Source of the DNA: Prevotella sp. UBA2850
GTDB taxonomy: Bacteria > Bacteroidota > Bacteroidia > Bacteroidales > Bacteroidaceae
NCBI GenBank assembly: GCA_002350805.1
Contig: DEFO01000050.1
Location: 1 to 57,376 of the forward strand
Length of the DNA: 57,376 nt
Direction of reading: 5' to 3'
The position numbers and the translations under genes are program-made. Within the stretch, counting starts at the first letter, position 1; each line of letters begins with the position of its first letter. The notes beneath the pieces are model-generated. The model was not told the origin of the DNA. It saw only the letters and a program-made list of their open reading frames with translations, and did no database searches. Below are positions 25,703 through 32,732 of the stretch, piece by piece.

Positions 25703-26917
25703 TTATTTTTTCGTCGAGATGATCACCCGGCTGCCATGCTGAACCAGCTGTATGCCGCCCATCTTCTGGAAGATGTCCACCACCTCGCTGAAGTTGCCGT
25801 AGCGCGGTATGCTGCCCATGAACTCGGTCTGGGCCACCCGCTGGTCGGCAAACTCATACTCGAAGTTGTACCAACGGCTCAGCGTACGCATAATCTGCTC
25901 GAGGTTCTGGTTCTCAAACACAAACACGCCACTGCGCCAGCTGGTCACCACCTCGGTGTCTACTTTCCGCACGCGTGCCGAGGCATCGCTGCGGCTGAAG
26001 ACGGCCTGGTTGCCCGGCGTGAGCATCAGCTCGCTGCGGTTGCCCTCGACGGGCTTCAGCGAGATGCTTCCCTCTACGAGCGTGGTGAAGATGGTGGGCT
26101 CGTCCTGATAGGCATGCACATTGAACTCGGTGCCGTAGACGCGCACTTCCTGGCCGCCGCTGACCACATAGAACGGCTTCTCGGCATTCTTGGCCACATT
26201 GAAGTAGGCCTCGCCGGTCACCTCCACGCGGCGCTCGTCGCCATCGAAGGTCTCGGGATAGCGCAGCGTGGTCTGGGCGTTCAGCCACACCTCCGTGCCG
26301 TCTTCCAGCGTCACCTTGAACTCTCCGCCACGGGGAGTGGTGAGGGTGTTGGGCGCCGCATGCTGCGTGGCGGCTTTCTGCTGCACCTGGGCAATGGCAC
26401 GGGTGTTCAGCGTCTCGTCGGCTCCCAGCTCCACGGTCTTGCCGTTGTCGAGTGTCAGCACGGCCTGTGTGCGGCCGGGTTGTATGTCGGCCTGGGCCAC
26501 CTGTGCCTGCTCGGTCTCCTGCTGCATGTGCTGGTAACCACGGTAGAAGATGACACTGCCCACCAGGAACAACAGGGCGGCAGCGGCCAGATAGAAATAC
26601 TTCGAACCGGCAATGCGGAAGCCGTGGCTCACAGCCTCGGGCTCCGAAACATCACCACCTGCCGCCTGCTCCGCCATTGCAGCAGACAGACGTCGCTTCA
26701 TGTCGGCCAGCGGACGGCGATAGTCGGTCATCCTGCTGCGACGGTACTCAACACTCTGGCTGTCGGTGTCCATCAGCCGCTGGTAGGCAGCCTCGTTGTG
26801 AGCATTCTGCTGTCGCCACTCGTCGAGTGTCTGCTGCTCCTCGCCGGTAATGGTTCCCATGAGTTGCTTCACGATGAGCAGCGAGATGAGCTCTTGTGTT
26901 TCGTTTGGCCTGGTCAT
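25703..26917 (-). CDS. FecR-family anti-sigma factor
   Basis: This 404-residue inner-membrane protein has a cytoplasmic N-terminal anti-sigma region (ELISLLIVKQLMGTITGEEQQTLDEW, residues 9-34), one transmembrane helix (about 107-127), a periplasmic FecR domain (GGEFKVTLEDGTEVWLN, then GEAYFNVAKNAEKPFYV) and a C-terminal DUF4974-like STN-facing domain (LEQIMRTLSRWYNFEYEF). It senses the loaded state of its receptor and releases its ECF sigma factor. Here it sits between two TlpA-like genes and the STN-containing SusC gene, and 3 kb from the sigma gene that is probably its partner. The split of sigma and anti-sigma by two thioredoxin-fold genes is less common than the adjacent order. Confidence 0.92.
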   Translation of the reverse strand: MTRPNETQELISLLIVKQLMGTITGEEQQTLDEWRQQNAHNEAAYQRLMDTDSQSVEYRRSRMTDYRRPLADMKRRLSAAMAEQAAGGDVSEPEAVSHGFRIAGSKYFYLAAAALLFLVGSVIFYRGYQHMQQETEQAQVAQADIQPGRTQAVLTLDNGKTVELGADETLNTRAIAQVQQKAATQHAAPNTLTTPRGGEFKVTLEDGTEVWLNAQTTLRYPETFDGDERRVEVTGEAYFNVAKNAEKPFYVVSGGQEVRVYGTEFNVHAYQDEPTIFTTLVEGSISLKPVEGNRSELMLTPGNQAVFSRSDASARVRKVDTEVVTSWRSGVFVFENQNLEQIMRTLSRWYNFEYEFADQRVAQTEFMGSIPRYGNFSEVVDIFQKMGGIQLVQHGSRVIISTKK

Positions 26918-26941
26918 AATGTATTCTAGATTGATAAGTGA

Positions 26942-28321
26942 TTATTTGGTTTGCTCCTCGATGGTCTGGGCCGTCTTCTCTTCCGAGGGGCGGCTGGCAT
27001 CGGCAGCAAAGATATTGCCGTTCTTGTCGATCATGATGAAGCGTGGAATGCCCGTGATGCCCCAGTCGGCAGAGAACTGCTTGGCTGTCTCCTTGTGGAT
27101 GTTATACTGCGGCCATTGCGGCTGGTCTTTCTCTATCATGGCTTTCCATGCCTTCACATTCTCATCGATAGAGATGCTGAGGAACATCACCTTGTCGTTG
27201 CCCTTGAACTTCTCTACCAGCTGAGCCATGAAAGGAATCTCCTTCTTGCAGGGTCCGCACCAGGTAGCCCACACGTCGATATAGGTGAACTTACCCTTGC
27301 AGATATCCTTCAACTGTACCTGCTTGCCATCGGGGAGGTCGAGGGTGATGTCAGGAGCGGGAATTCCGCTCTTGGTCTTGTCCCATGCGGCAATCTTGCT
27401 CTCATACTTCTTGGGGATGTCGGCATTCTCAGTGCCGGCAAACTTCTTGTAGGCATCGAAGAATGCATGATAGTCGCCCGAGTCGTCGCCGAAAGTGAAG
27501 TAGTTGTAACCAACGGAATTCACTACCTGTCTACGAAAAGCCGGGTTGGTGACATGTTTCTCGGTCAACTGCATCAGTTCTGTGCAGTACGGGCCCATGT
27601 CGCTCTTGAATTCCACACCGTTGCTTGTCATTGACAATAGTTTTGTGAGTGACAGTCCGGATATGCGGCTGATCTCATCGTTGATGTCAACATCCGCTAA
27701 AAGAGCTTTGTATTCGGCATCGTCCTTGGGGTTAAGCTTCTTCTCATAGATGTCGTTGCTCATGATGCGAGCCTTCTGCTCCTTGCATTTCGCATCGTTC
27801 AGACGTGTGTAGAAGTAACGCAGCTGCTTGTTCTTGATATTCTTCAGAAGCGGCTTCACTGCGGCATACTCATGGTCAAGCAGTTGGAGATATTCCTCTG
27901 TTGTCTTCTTCTGAGAAGGGTCGAGCGAGAAGTAGCGCATGATGTCATACGCCTCGCTCATGCGGCTCACCACTGGCGACACGTCGGCTCCCACACCTTT
28001 GTAGGAAGCAACCAGACGACCGTCTTTCTCTGTGATGGTCATTTCCAGCGTCTTACCTTTTGTCAGGTGTGCGCCCAGCGCATTGCGTCCTTCAGCCAAG
28101 ACACCCACATCGACGGTCTCAACAGGCAGAACGGTTTCGAAGACGAACACGCCGTCTTTCACGGGAATCTCTTTATATTCGGTCTCCATGACGTCGCCCT
28201 TGGGCGAATACTCAATGGTGATGCTCTTCAAGTTTACTCCTTCAACCTTGCCTTTCAGCAGTTGAGCCTGTGTCTGTAGCGCAAAGAGGGCAGACAGTGC
28301 TATAATAAATGTTCTCTTCAT
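26942..28321 (-). CDS. TlpA-like thioredoxin-fold protein, DUF4369 type
   Basis: This 459-residue protein has a signal peptide (residues 1-19, ending QTQA), a DUF4369-like beta domain (about 20-115), a long helical linker and a C-terminal thioredoxin domain with WCGPC (Cys355, Cys358) and cis-Pro ITGIPRFIM. Its last 140 residues are strikingly like those of the gene just upstream, while the N-terminal parts have diverged, so the pair arose by duplication with either gene conversion or constraint on the catalytic half. It ends 25 bp before FecR. Periplasmic thiol-disulfide exchange is the family role. Confidence 0.87.
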   Translation of the reverse strand: MKRTFIIALSALFALQTQAQLLKGKVEGVNLKSITIEYSPKGDVMETEYKEIPVKDGVFVFETVLPVETVDVGVLAEGRNALGAHLTKGKTLEMTITEKDGRLVASYKGVGADVSPVVSRMSEAYDIMRYFSLDPSQKKTTEEYLQLLDHEYAAVKPLLKNIKNKQLRYFYTRLNDAKCKEQKARIMSNDIYEKKLNPKDDAEYKALLADVDINDEISRISGLSLTKLLSMTSNGVEFKSDMGPYCTELMQLTEKHVTNPAFRRQVVNSVGYNYFTFGDDSGDYHAFFDAYKKFAGTENADIPKKYESKIAAWDKTKSGIPAPDITLDLPDGKQVQLKDICKGKFTYIDVWATWCGPCKKEIPFMAQLVEKFKGNDKVMFLSISIDENVKAWKAMIEKDQPQWPQYNIHKETAKQFSADWGITGIPRFIMIDKNGNIFAADASRPSEEKTAQTIEEQTK

Positions 28322-28330
28322 GTGTGTTGC

Positions 28331-29728
28331 CTATTTTGTTTGTTCCTCAATCGTCTTGGCGGTCTCCTCATTCGACGGACGTGTGGCATCGGCAGCAAAG
28401 ATGTTGCCGTTCTTGTCGATCATGATGAAGCGCGGAATGCCCGTGATACCCCAGTCGGCAGAGAACTGCTGGTTGGTCTTGCCATGAATGTTATATTGTG
28501 CCCACTGCGGTTTGTCGGCGGCAATCATCTTCTTCCAGGCCTCCACGTTCTCGTCCACCGAGATGCTGATGAACTGCACCTTGTCGTTGCCCTTAAAGCG
28601 CTCTACGAGTTTTGCCATGTGGGGAATCTCCATCTTGCAGGGTCCGCACCAGGTGGCCCACACGTCGATATAGGTGAACTTGCCCTTACAGATGTCCTTC
28701 AGCTGCACCTGCTTGCCGTCGGGCATGTCGAGGGTGATGTCGGGAGCCGGGGTGCCGGCAGCCGTCTTCTCCTTCGACTTCTTCACCTCGAGGAACTGCT
28801 TGTACATGCCGTCGACAACGGGTGCTTCCGCACCGGCAAACTCCTTGAAGCGCTTCGTGAAAGCCTCGTAGTCGCCCGAGCCGTCACCATATATATAATA
28901 GTTCTGACCGATAATCTGTACCATCTGTTTGCGAAGGTTGGGGTTGCTGACCAGCTGATTGGTTACCTCCATCAGCTCATAGCAATATGCCTCATGGCTG
29001 CCTGCCATGTCGCTCTTGGCTTTGTTGAGAAGGACCCAAAGTGAGAGGTTCGTCTGGTAGTTGATGGGGGCATTCACGTCAAGACCTTTCAACAACTCTT
29101 GCAATTCGGCATTCGTCCTGCGGTCTATTTTCTTGTGTTCGCAGTCGTCAGCAATGAGTCGTACTTTCAGCCATTTGTATTCTGCTTCAGCCAACTGACT
29201 GTAATAGGCGCGCAACTTCTTGTCTTTTATCTTGGGCAGCAGGGCTTTCACCTTCACGTTTTCTTTCTCTAACAAGGCACGGTACTCTGCGTTTGGCTTG
29301 CGCTGCGAAGGATCCATAGCGTCGTAGTTGGCCATGTCGAAAGATTTTGCCTTTTGGTTCAGGAAACGGCAAACGTCTGTGTTCGGAGCCTTGAATGTGA
29401 CCTGTAAGTCACCGTCCACTTTTGTGACGGTCATTTCCACCGTCTTGCCTTTTACCAACTGTGCGCCTAGGGTTCCTTTTTCTCCCACATAGATAATCAC
29501 ATCGGCTGTTGGTTGAGGCATTTCCATGTCGAAGGTAAATGTGCCATCGTCAGCAACCTTCAGGTCGTGATACTGCGAAAACATAATGTTACCGTCGGGA
29601 GCGTAATTAAGGGCGATATCTTCCTTGATATTCACCAGTTTGCCTTTCAGCAACTGTGCCTGAGCCAACAGCGGCAAGGCCAGCAGACCGGCCACCGCAA
29701 CAAATTTCATCAGTCTTGAATGTTTCAT
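28331..29728 (-). CDS. TlpA-like thioredoxin-fold protein, first gene of the redox/SusCD unit
   Basis: This 465-residue protein has a signal peptide (residues 1-25, ending LAQAQ), a DUF4369-like domain, a helical linker and a C-terminal thioredoxin domain with WCGPC (Cys361, Cys364) and cis-Pro ITGIPRFIM. It is the paralogue of the next gene, 9 bp downstream. A second ATG at 29710 would give a shorter signal peptide and is equally plausible. A 12-bp palindrome TTTACATGTAAA (29730-29741) touches its start, and a candidate ECF promoter lies at 29777-29805, so it probably heads the whole eight-gene transcript. Confidence 0.87.
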   Translation of the reverse strand: MKHSRLMKFVAVAGLLALPLLAQAQLLKGKLVNIKEDIALNYAPDGNIMFSQYHDLKVADDGTFTFDMEMPQPTADVIIYVGEKGTLGAQLVKGKTVEMTVTKVDGDLQVTFKAPNTDVCRFLNQKAKSFDMANYDAMDPSQRKPNAEYRALLEKENVKVKALLPKIKDKKLRAYYSQLAEAEYKWLKVRLIADDCEHKKIDRRTNAELQELLKGLDVNAPINYQTNLSLWVLLNKAKSDMAGSHEAYCYELMEVTNQLVSNPNLRKQMVQIIGQNYYIYGDGSGDYEAFTKRFKEFAGAEAPVVDGMYKQFLEVKKSKEKTAAGTPAPDITLDMPDGKQVQLKDICKGKFTYIDVWATWCGPCKMEIPHMAKLVERFKGNDKVQFISISVDENVEAWKKMIAADKPQWAQYNIHGKTNQQFSADWGITGIPRFIMIDKNGNIFAADATRPSNEETAKTIEEQTK

Positions 29729-29729
29729 G

Positions 29730-29741
29730 TTTACATGTAAA
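29730..29741. promoter_or_regulatory. 12-bp palindrome at the operon start
   Basis: TTTACATGTAAA is a perfect palindrome directly upstream of the first TlpA-like ATG, inside the predicted leader. It could be an operator, but a palindrome this short may occur by chance. Confidence 0.3.
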
Positions 29742-29776
29742 GGTTAAATCAAAAAATGTTTCTTTTTCTGACTGCT

Positions 29777-29805
29777 AGTACGCAGAGACCCGCGAAGTGT
29801 GTAAC
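29777..29805 (-). promoter_or_regulatory. Candidate ECF-sigma promoter
   Basis: On the minus strand GTTACA (plus 29800-29805) and CGTACT (plus 29777-29782) are separated by 17 bp. This layout fits ECF-type promoters and lacks a TAnnTTTG box. It lies 49 bp upstream of the first gene of the unit, which makes it the expected target of the divergent sigma factor. The exact consensus of this sigma is not known to me. Confidence 0.45.
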
Positions 29806-29855
29806 AAAAAACCTATTTTTTTCGTCATTTACTTTATTATTATCAATAAAAATAT

Positions 29856-29863
29856 TATTTTTG
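29856..29863 (+). promoter_or_regulatory. Housekeeping-type -7 element for the ECF sigma gene
   Basis: TATTTTTG matches TAnnTTTG and lies 20 bp before the ATG at 29884. A TTTA sequence about 20 bp upstream may act as the -33 element. The sigma gene would thus be made constitutively and held by FecR. Confidence 0.5.
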
Positions 29864-29883
29864 CAACCGAACAGAAAAAAGAA

Positions 29884-30447
29884 ATGGTTATCACCGAGCT
29901 GATATTCAACGATTTCAAGCAAGGCATCATCGACTCCCTCTATGCCGAGGCATGGTCGTCGCTCATGGCATACGCCGCCCGTGCCCTGGGCGACAAATAC
30001 GCCATGATGGCCGAGGACTGTGTGCAGGAAGCCATCGTCAAAGCCTATGAGACGCGCCACACCTTCAGCTCGCCATTCCAGATGAAGGCATTCCTCTTCA
30101 CCTGCGTCCACAACCAGTGCATCTCGCTCCTGCGGAAGACCGGCACCCACGACCGCTACCTGGAAAACATCTCCGCCGACGCCGTCGAGCCCGAGATATC
30201 GGCTGCCTTGATAGAGCAGGAGACCCTCGACCTGCTGCATGCCGCCATCGACGAACTGCCCGAGGAACTGCGCCAGGTGTTCGAGCTGAACTTCGAGCAA
30301 GGCCTGCGCAATGCCGAGGCCGCGCGGCTGATGAGCCTTTCGCTCAACGGCTTCAACAAACGCAAGGCTAAAATGATCAGCCTGCTCCGCAACAAATTCC
30401 ACGACAACGACACCATGCTTCTCTTCATCACCCTGCTGATGACATAA
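29884..30447 (+). CDS. ECF-type RNA polymerase sigma factor (FecI-like)
   Basis: This 187-residue protein has sigma region 2 (about residues 20-85, with DCVQEAIVKAYETRHTF and FLFTCVHNQCISLLRK) and region 4 (about 115-175, LPEELRQVFELNFEQGLRNAEAA, a helix-turn-helix that reads the -35 element). There is no region 3, as expected for ECF sigmas. The ATG at 29884 was chosen because the promoter box at 29856-29863 lies inside any longer frame and the extra N-terminal residues are hydrophobic and un-sigma-like. It is divergent from the TlpA/FecR/SusCD unit, the likely regulon. Activation is expected when substrate-loaded SusC signals through its STN domain to FecR. Confidence 0.93.
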   Translation: MVITELIFNDFKQGIIDSLYAEAWSSLMAYAARALGDKYAMMAEDCVQEAIVKAYETRHTFSSPFQMKAFLFTCVHNQCISLLRKTGTHDRYLENISADAVEPEISAALIEQETLDLLHAAIDELPEELRQVFELNFEQGLRNAEAARLMSLSLNGFNKRKAKMISLLRNKFHDNDTMLLFITLLMT

Positions 30448-30539
30448 GCCCTCACCCCACCACCGCCTGGCGGCTGCTGCTGTATCATTACCTTCAAACT
30501 TCCACAAACTAACTAATCGGACTCACCACCATGAAAAGA

Positions 30540-30571
30540 AATAGAACCGCCAGGGGACTGACGGTTCTATC
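30540..30571 (-). terminator. Terminator of the GH51 gene
   Basis: Stem 30541-30549/30562-30570 (ATAGAACCG/CGGTTCTAT) with a 12-nt loop; on the minus strand it is followed by TTTCTTTTC. It lies about 85 bp past the arabinofuranosidase stop and also in the tail of the convergent sigma gene. Confidence 0.65.
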
Positions 30572-30653
30572 CTATTGAAAAATACCTATTGACGGGTAGG
30601 AAGGAGTTATCTGAAAAATCTTCTTACGGTTGTGGGTTGCTCGCTGCCGCGGA

Positions 30654-32615
30654 CTAGAAGCGGTAGAGGGCAAAGGTCTTGGCAGGTACGGTGACCTTCA
30701 GGACATTGCCGTCGGCGGCAACGTCGGCGCTCTTCGGCGTGACCACGTTCTTGTTCTTCACCGTGTTGACGGCATCCATGCGGTCGGCATGGAGGGTGGT
30801 GACCTTACCCTTGCCGAGGGTCTTGACGCCCTTGAAGGTGATCTCGATGTCCTGGGCGGCGCTGCCGGTGTTGACAATCTTCACGATGTAGCCGTTGGTG
30901 GCCTTGTCGTAGACGGCACTGGCACAGAGTCCGTCCTGGCCTGTGACGGGTTTCTTGCCCTCTGTGAGCTGGAGCACGTGGGTGCCTGGGTTGCAGGCGT
31001 ACATCTGCTGCACATAGTAGTTGGGGGTGCGGACGGTAGAGAGGTTGTCCATCCAGATGAGGTCGGGACGCCACTGCCAGCCTTCCTCGTGGGCGAAGAG
31101 GGGTGCGTAGGTGGCCATGTGGACGATGTCGGCATTGCGCTCGAAGCCGGTCATGATGGCGGCCTCGCAGAGTGCGGCCTCGAAGACATTCTTACCCTCG
31201 GGCACTCCGACGGCCTTCTCCTTGACGTGGCAGGCATACTCGCCGGCAAACACCTTCGGGCCCTTGCGGCTGTAGGAGTCGTAGCGGGTGACATTCTGCA
31301 TGAACCAGTCCTGGTCGCGATAGTAATGCTCGTCGACGAGGTCGGCCTTGAGGCGGGTCATCTGCTCCCAGCCATAGGTGAACTGCTTGCCGTCTTTGTC
31401 GTCGGGGCTGGGACCGCTCGAGCCTACGATCTTCATCTTGGGATAGCGGGCGCGGATGGCGCTGACGAACTTCTCGAGGCGCTCGGGATAGAGGGGGCCC
31501 CACTGCTCGTTGCCGATGCCTATCTGCTGGAGGTTGAAGGGTGCGGGATGGCCCATGTCGGCACGCAGCTTGCCCCACTTGGTGTCGGTGCCGCCATTGG
31601 CGAACTCGATGAGGTCGAGGGCATCGTCGATGTAGGGCTGCAGGTCGTCGACTGCCACATGGCAGGTGGCGGCATTCTCGTCAGGGTTCTGGAACTGGCA
31701 CGACAGTCCGACGCTCAATACGGGCAGGGCCTGGGCGCCAATCTCCTCGGAGAGGAGGAAGAACTCGTAGAAGCCCATGCCGTAGGTCTGATAGTAGTTG
31801 GGGAACAGACGATGGGGGAAGGTGTAGTTCCATCGGTTCTCGTTGAGGGGACGGTTCTCCACCTGACCGACGCTGTGTTTCCACTGGTAGCGGGATGCCA
31901 GGTCGGTGCCTTCGACGATGCAGCCGCCGGGGAAGCGGAACACGCCGGGATGGAGGTCCTTGAGGTCTTTCACCAGGTCGGCACGCAGACCGTTCCAGTT
32001 GTCGGCGGGGAAGAGGCTGACATGGTCGAGGTCGACGCTCTCCTTCGACTCGAGGTAGATGCGCATGAAGCCCTTGGCATCGGTCGTGGGCGACTGGATG
32101 GTGGCTGTATACTTCTTCCACTCGCTGCCCTTGATGGCTACGCCCTTCTTGGCCAGCACTTCGTCGTCGGAGCCTACGAGCTCGACGCGGATCTTGGCGT
32201 CGCCGGATGTGCGGGCATAGACGGAGAAGTGGTAGTCCATGCCTTTCTTCAGGCCAATGCCGAAGAAGCCGTGGTTCTCAAGGCCGGTGAACTTGTCGCG
32301 ATGGCCGGCATCGGAAAGTGTCACATAGTGAGGGTTGCGGTCGAAGGCGGGGTTGGCGTCGTTGAGGGTCACCTTGCCGAAGGTGTTCCAGCCCATCAGT
32401 CGCTGCGGGAACTCGAACGAGCGGTTCTCGATGAGCTCGGCATAGAGGCCTCCGTCGGCTCCGAAGTTGATGTCCTCGAAGAAGATGCCATACATGGTGG
32501 GCTGGACGGGAGCGCCTAGCTTCTTAGCGTTGACGGTAAACTGATGTTGCGCCTGCACCGTGGTGGCGGCCATGAGGGCAACAAGGGCGAGTGTGAAAAT
32601 GCGGATTTTTTTCAT
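30654..32615 (-). CDS. GH51 alpha-L-arabinofuranosidase, secreted
   Basis: This 653-residue protein has a signal peptide (residues 1-22, ending VQAQ), a GH51 start (GIFFEDINFGADGGLYAELIENRSFEF), a carbohydrate-binding-module-like beta-sandwich insert (about 85-190), the (beta/alpha)8 barrel with acid/base Glu370 in GIGNEQWG and nucleophile Glu459 in FAGEYACH, and a C-terminal beta domain. GH51 enzymes release terminal L-arabinofuranose from arabinoxylan, arabinan or arabinogalactan by a retaining mechanism. Signal peptide and lack of lipobox suggest a periplasmic enzyme acting on imported oligosaccharides. It follows the LacZ-type GH2 gene on the same strand but has its own promoter box and an intervening terminator. 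Confidence 0.93.
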   Translation of the reverse strand: MKKIRIFTLALVALMAATTVQAQHQFTVNAKKLGAPVQPTMYGIFFEDINFGADGGLYAELIENRSFEFPQRLMGWNTFGKVTLNDANPAFDRNPHYVTLSDAGHRDKFTGLENHGFFGIGLKKGMDYHFSVYARTSGDAKIRVELVGSDDEVLAKKGVAIKGSEWKKYTATIQSPTTDAKGFMRIYLESKESVDLDHVSLFPADNWNGLRADLVKDLKDLHPGVFRFPGGCIVEGTDLASRYQWKHSVGQVENRPLNENRWNYTFPHRLFPNYYQTYGMGFYEFFLLSEEIGAQALPVLSVGLSCQFQNPDENAATCHVAVDDLQPYIDDALDLIEFANGGTDTKWGKLRADMGHPAPFNLQQIGIGNEQWGPLYPERLEKFVSAIRARYPKMKIVGSSGPSPDDKDGKQFTYGWEQMTRLKADLVDEHYYRDQDWFMQNVTRYDSYSRKGPKVFAGEYACHVKEKAVGVPEGKNVFEAALCEAAIMTGFERNADIVHMATYAPLFAHEEGWQWRPDLIWMDNLSTVRTPNYYVQQMYACNPGTHVLQLTEGKKPVTGQDGLCASAVYDKATNGYIVKIVNTGSAAQDIEITFKGVKTLGKGKVTTLHADRMDAVNTVKNKNVVTPKSADVAADGNVLKVTVPAKTFALYRF

Positions 32616-32659
32616 TGGGTTAGTTCGCGTTTTAGATTGTTAATTAATTATTCTGAGTG

Positions 32660-32667
32660 CAAAAATA
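32660..32667 (-). promoter_or_regulatory. -7 element of the GH51 gene
   Basis: Minus-strand TATTTTTG matches TAnnTTTG, 45 bp upstream of the GH51 ATG. It coincides with the T tract of the preceding gene's terminator, and no -33 element is clear because the terminator stem occupies that position. Confidence 0.45.
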
Positions 32668-32697
32668 CAAAAATCCACCCCCATAGAGGTGGATTTT
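32661..32697 (-). terminator. Terminator of the LacZ-type GH2 gene
   Basis: Perfect 10-bp stem (32670-32679 with 32688-32697, AAAATCCACC/GGTGGATTTT) with an 8-nt loop, followed on the minus strand by TTGTATTTTT. A third copy of the right arm (AAGGTGGATTTTTT, 32707-32720) lies upstream, allowing an alternative pairing. Confidence 0.8.
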
Positions 32698-32732
32698 ATG
32701 CTCGATAAGGTGGATTTTTTGCAATGTTATCT

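Noticed and set aside
30531..30578. 15-codon ATG frame after the sigma gene
   Set aside because: It overlaps the GH51 terminator hairpin and has no promoter; the hairpin explains the sequence better.
30630..32519. Long open frame (629 codons) antisense to the GH51 gene
   Set aside because: It mirrors a GC-rich gene with intact catalytic motifs; its product is low-complexity Val/Gly/His-rich without family features.
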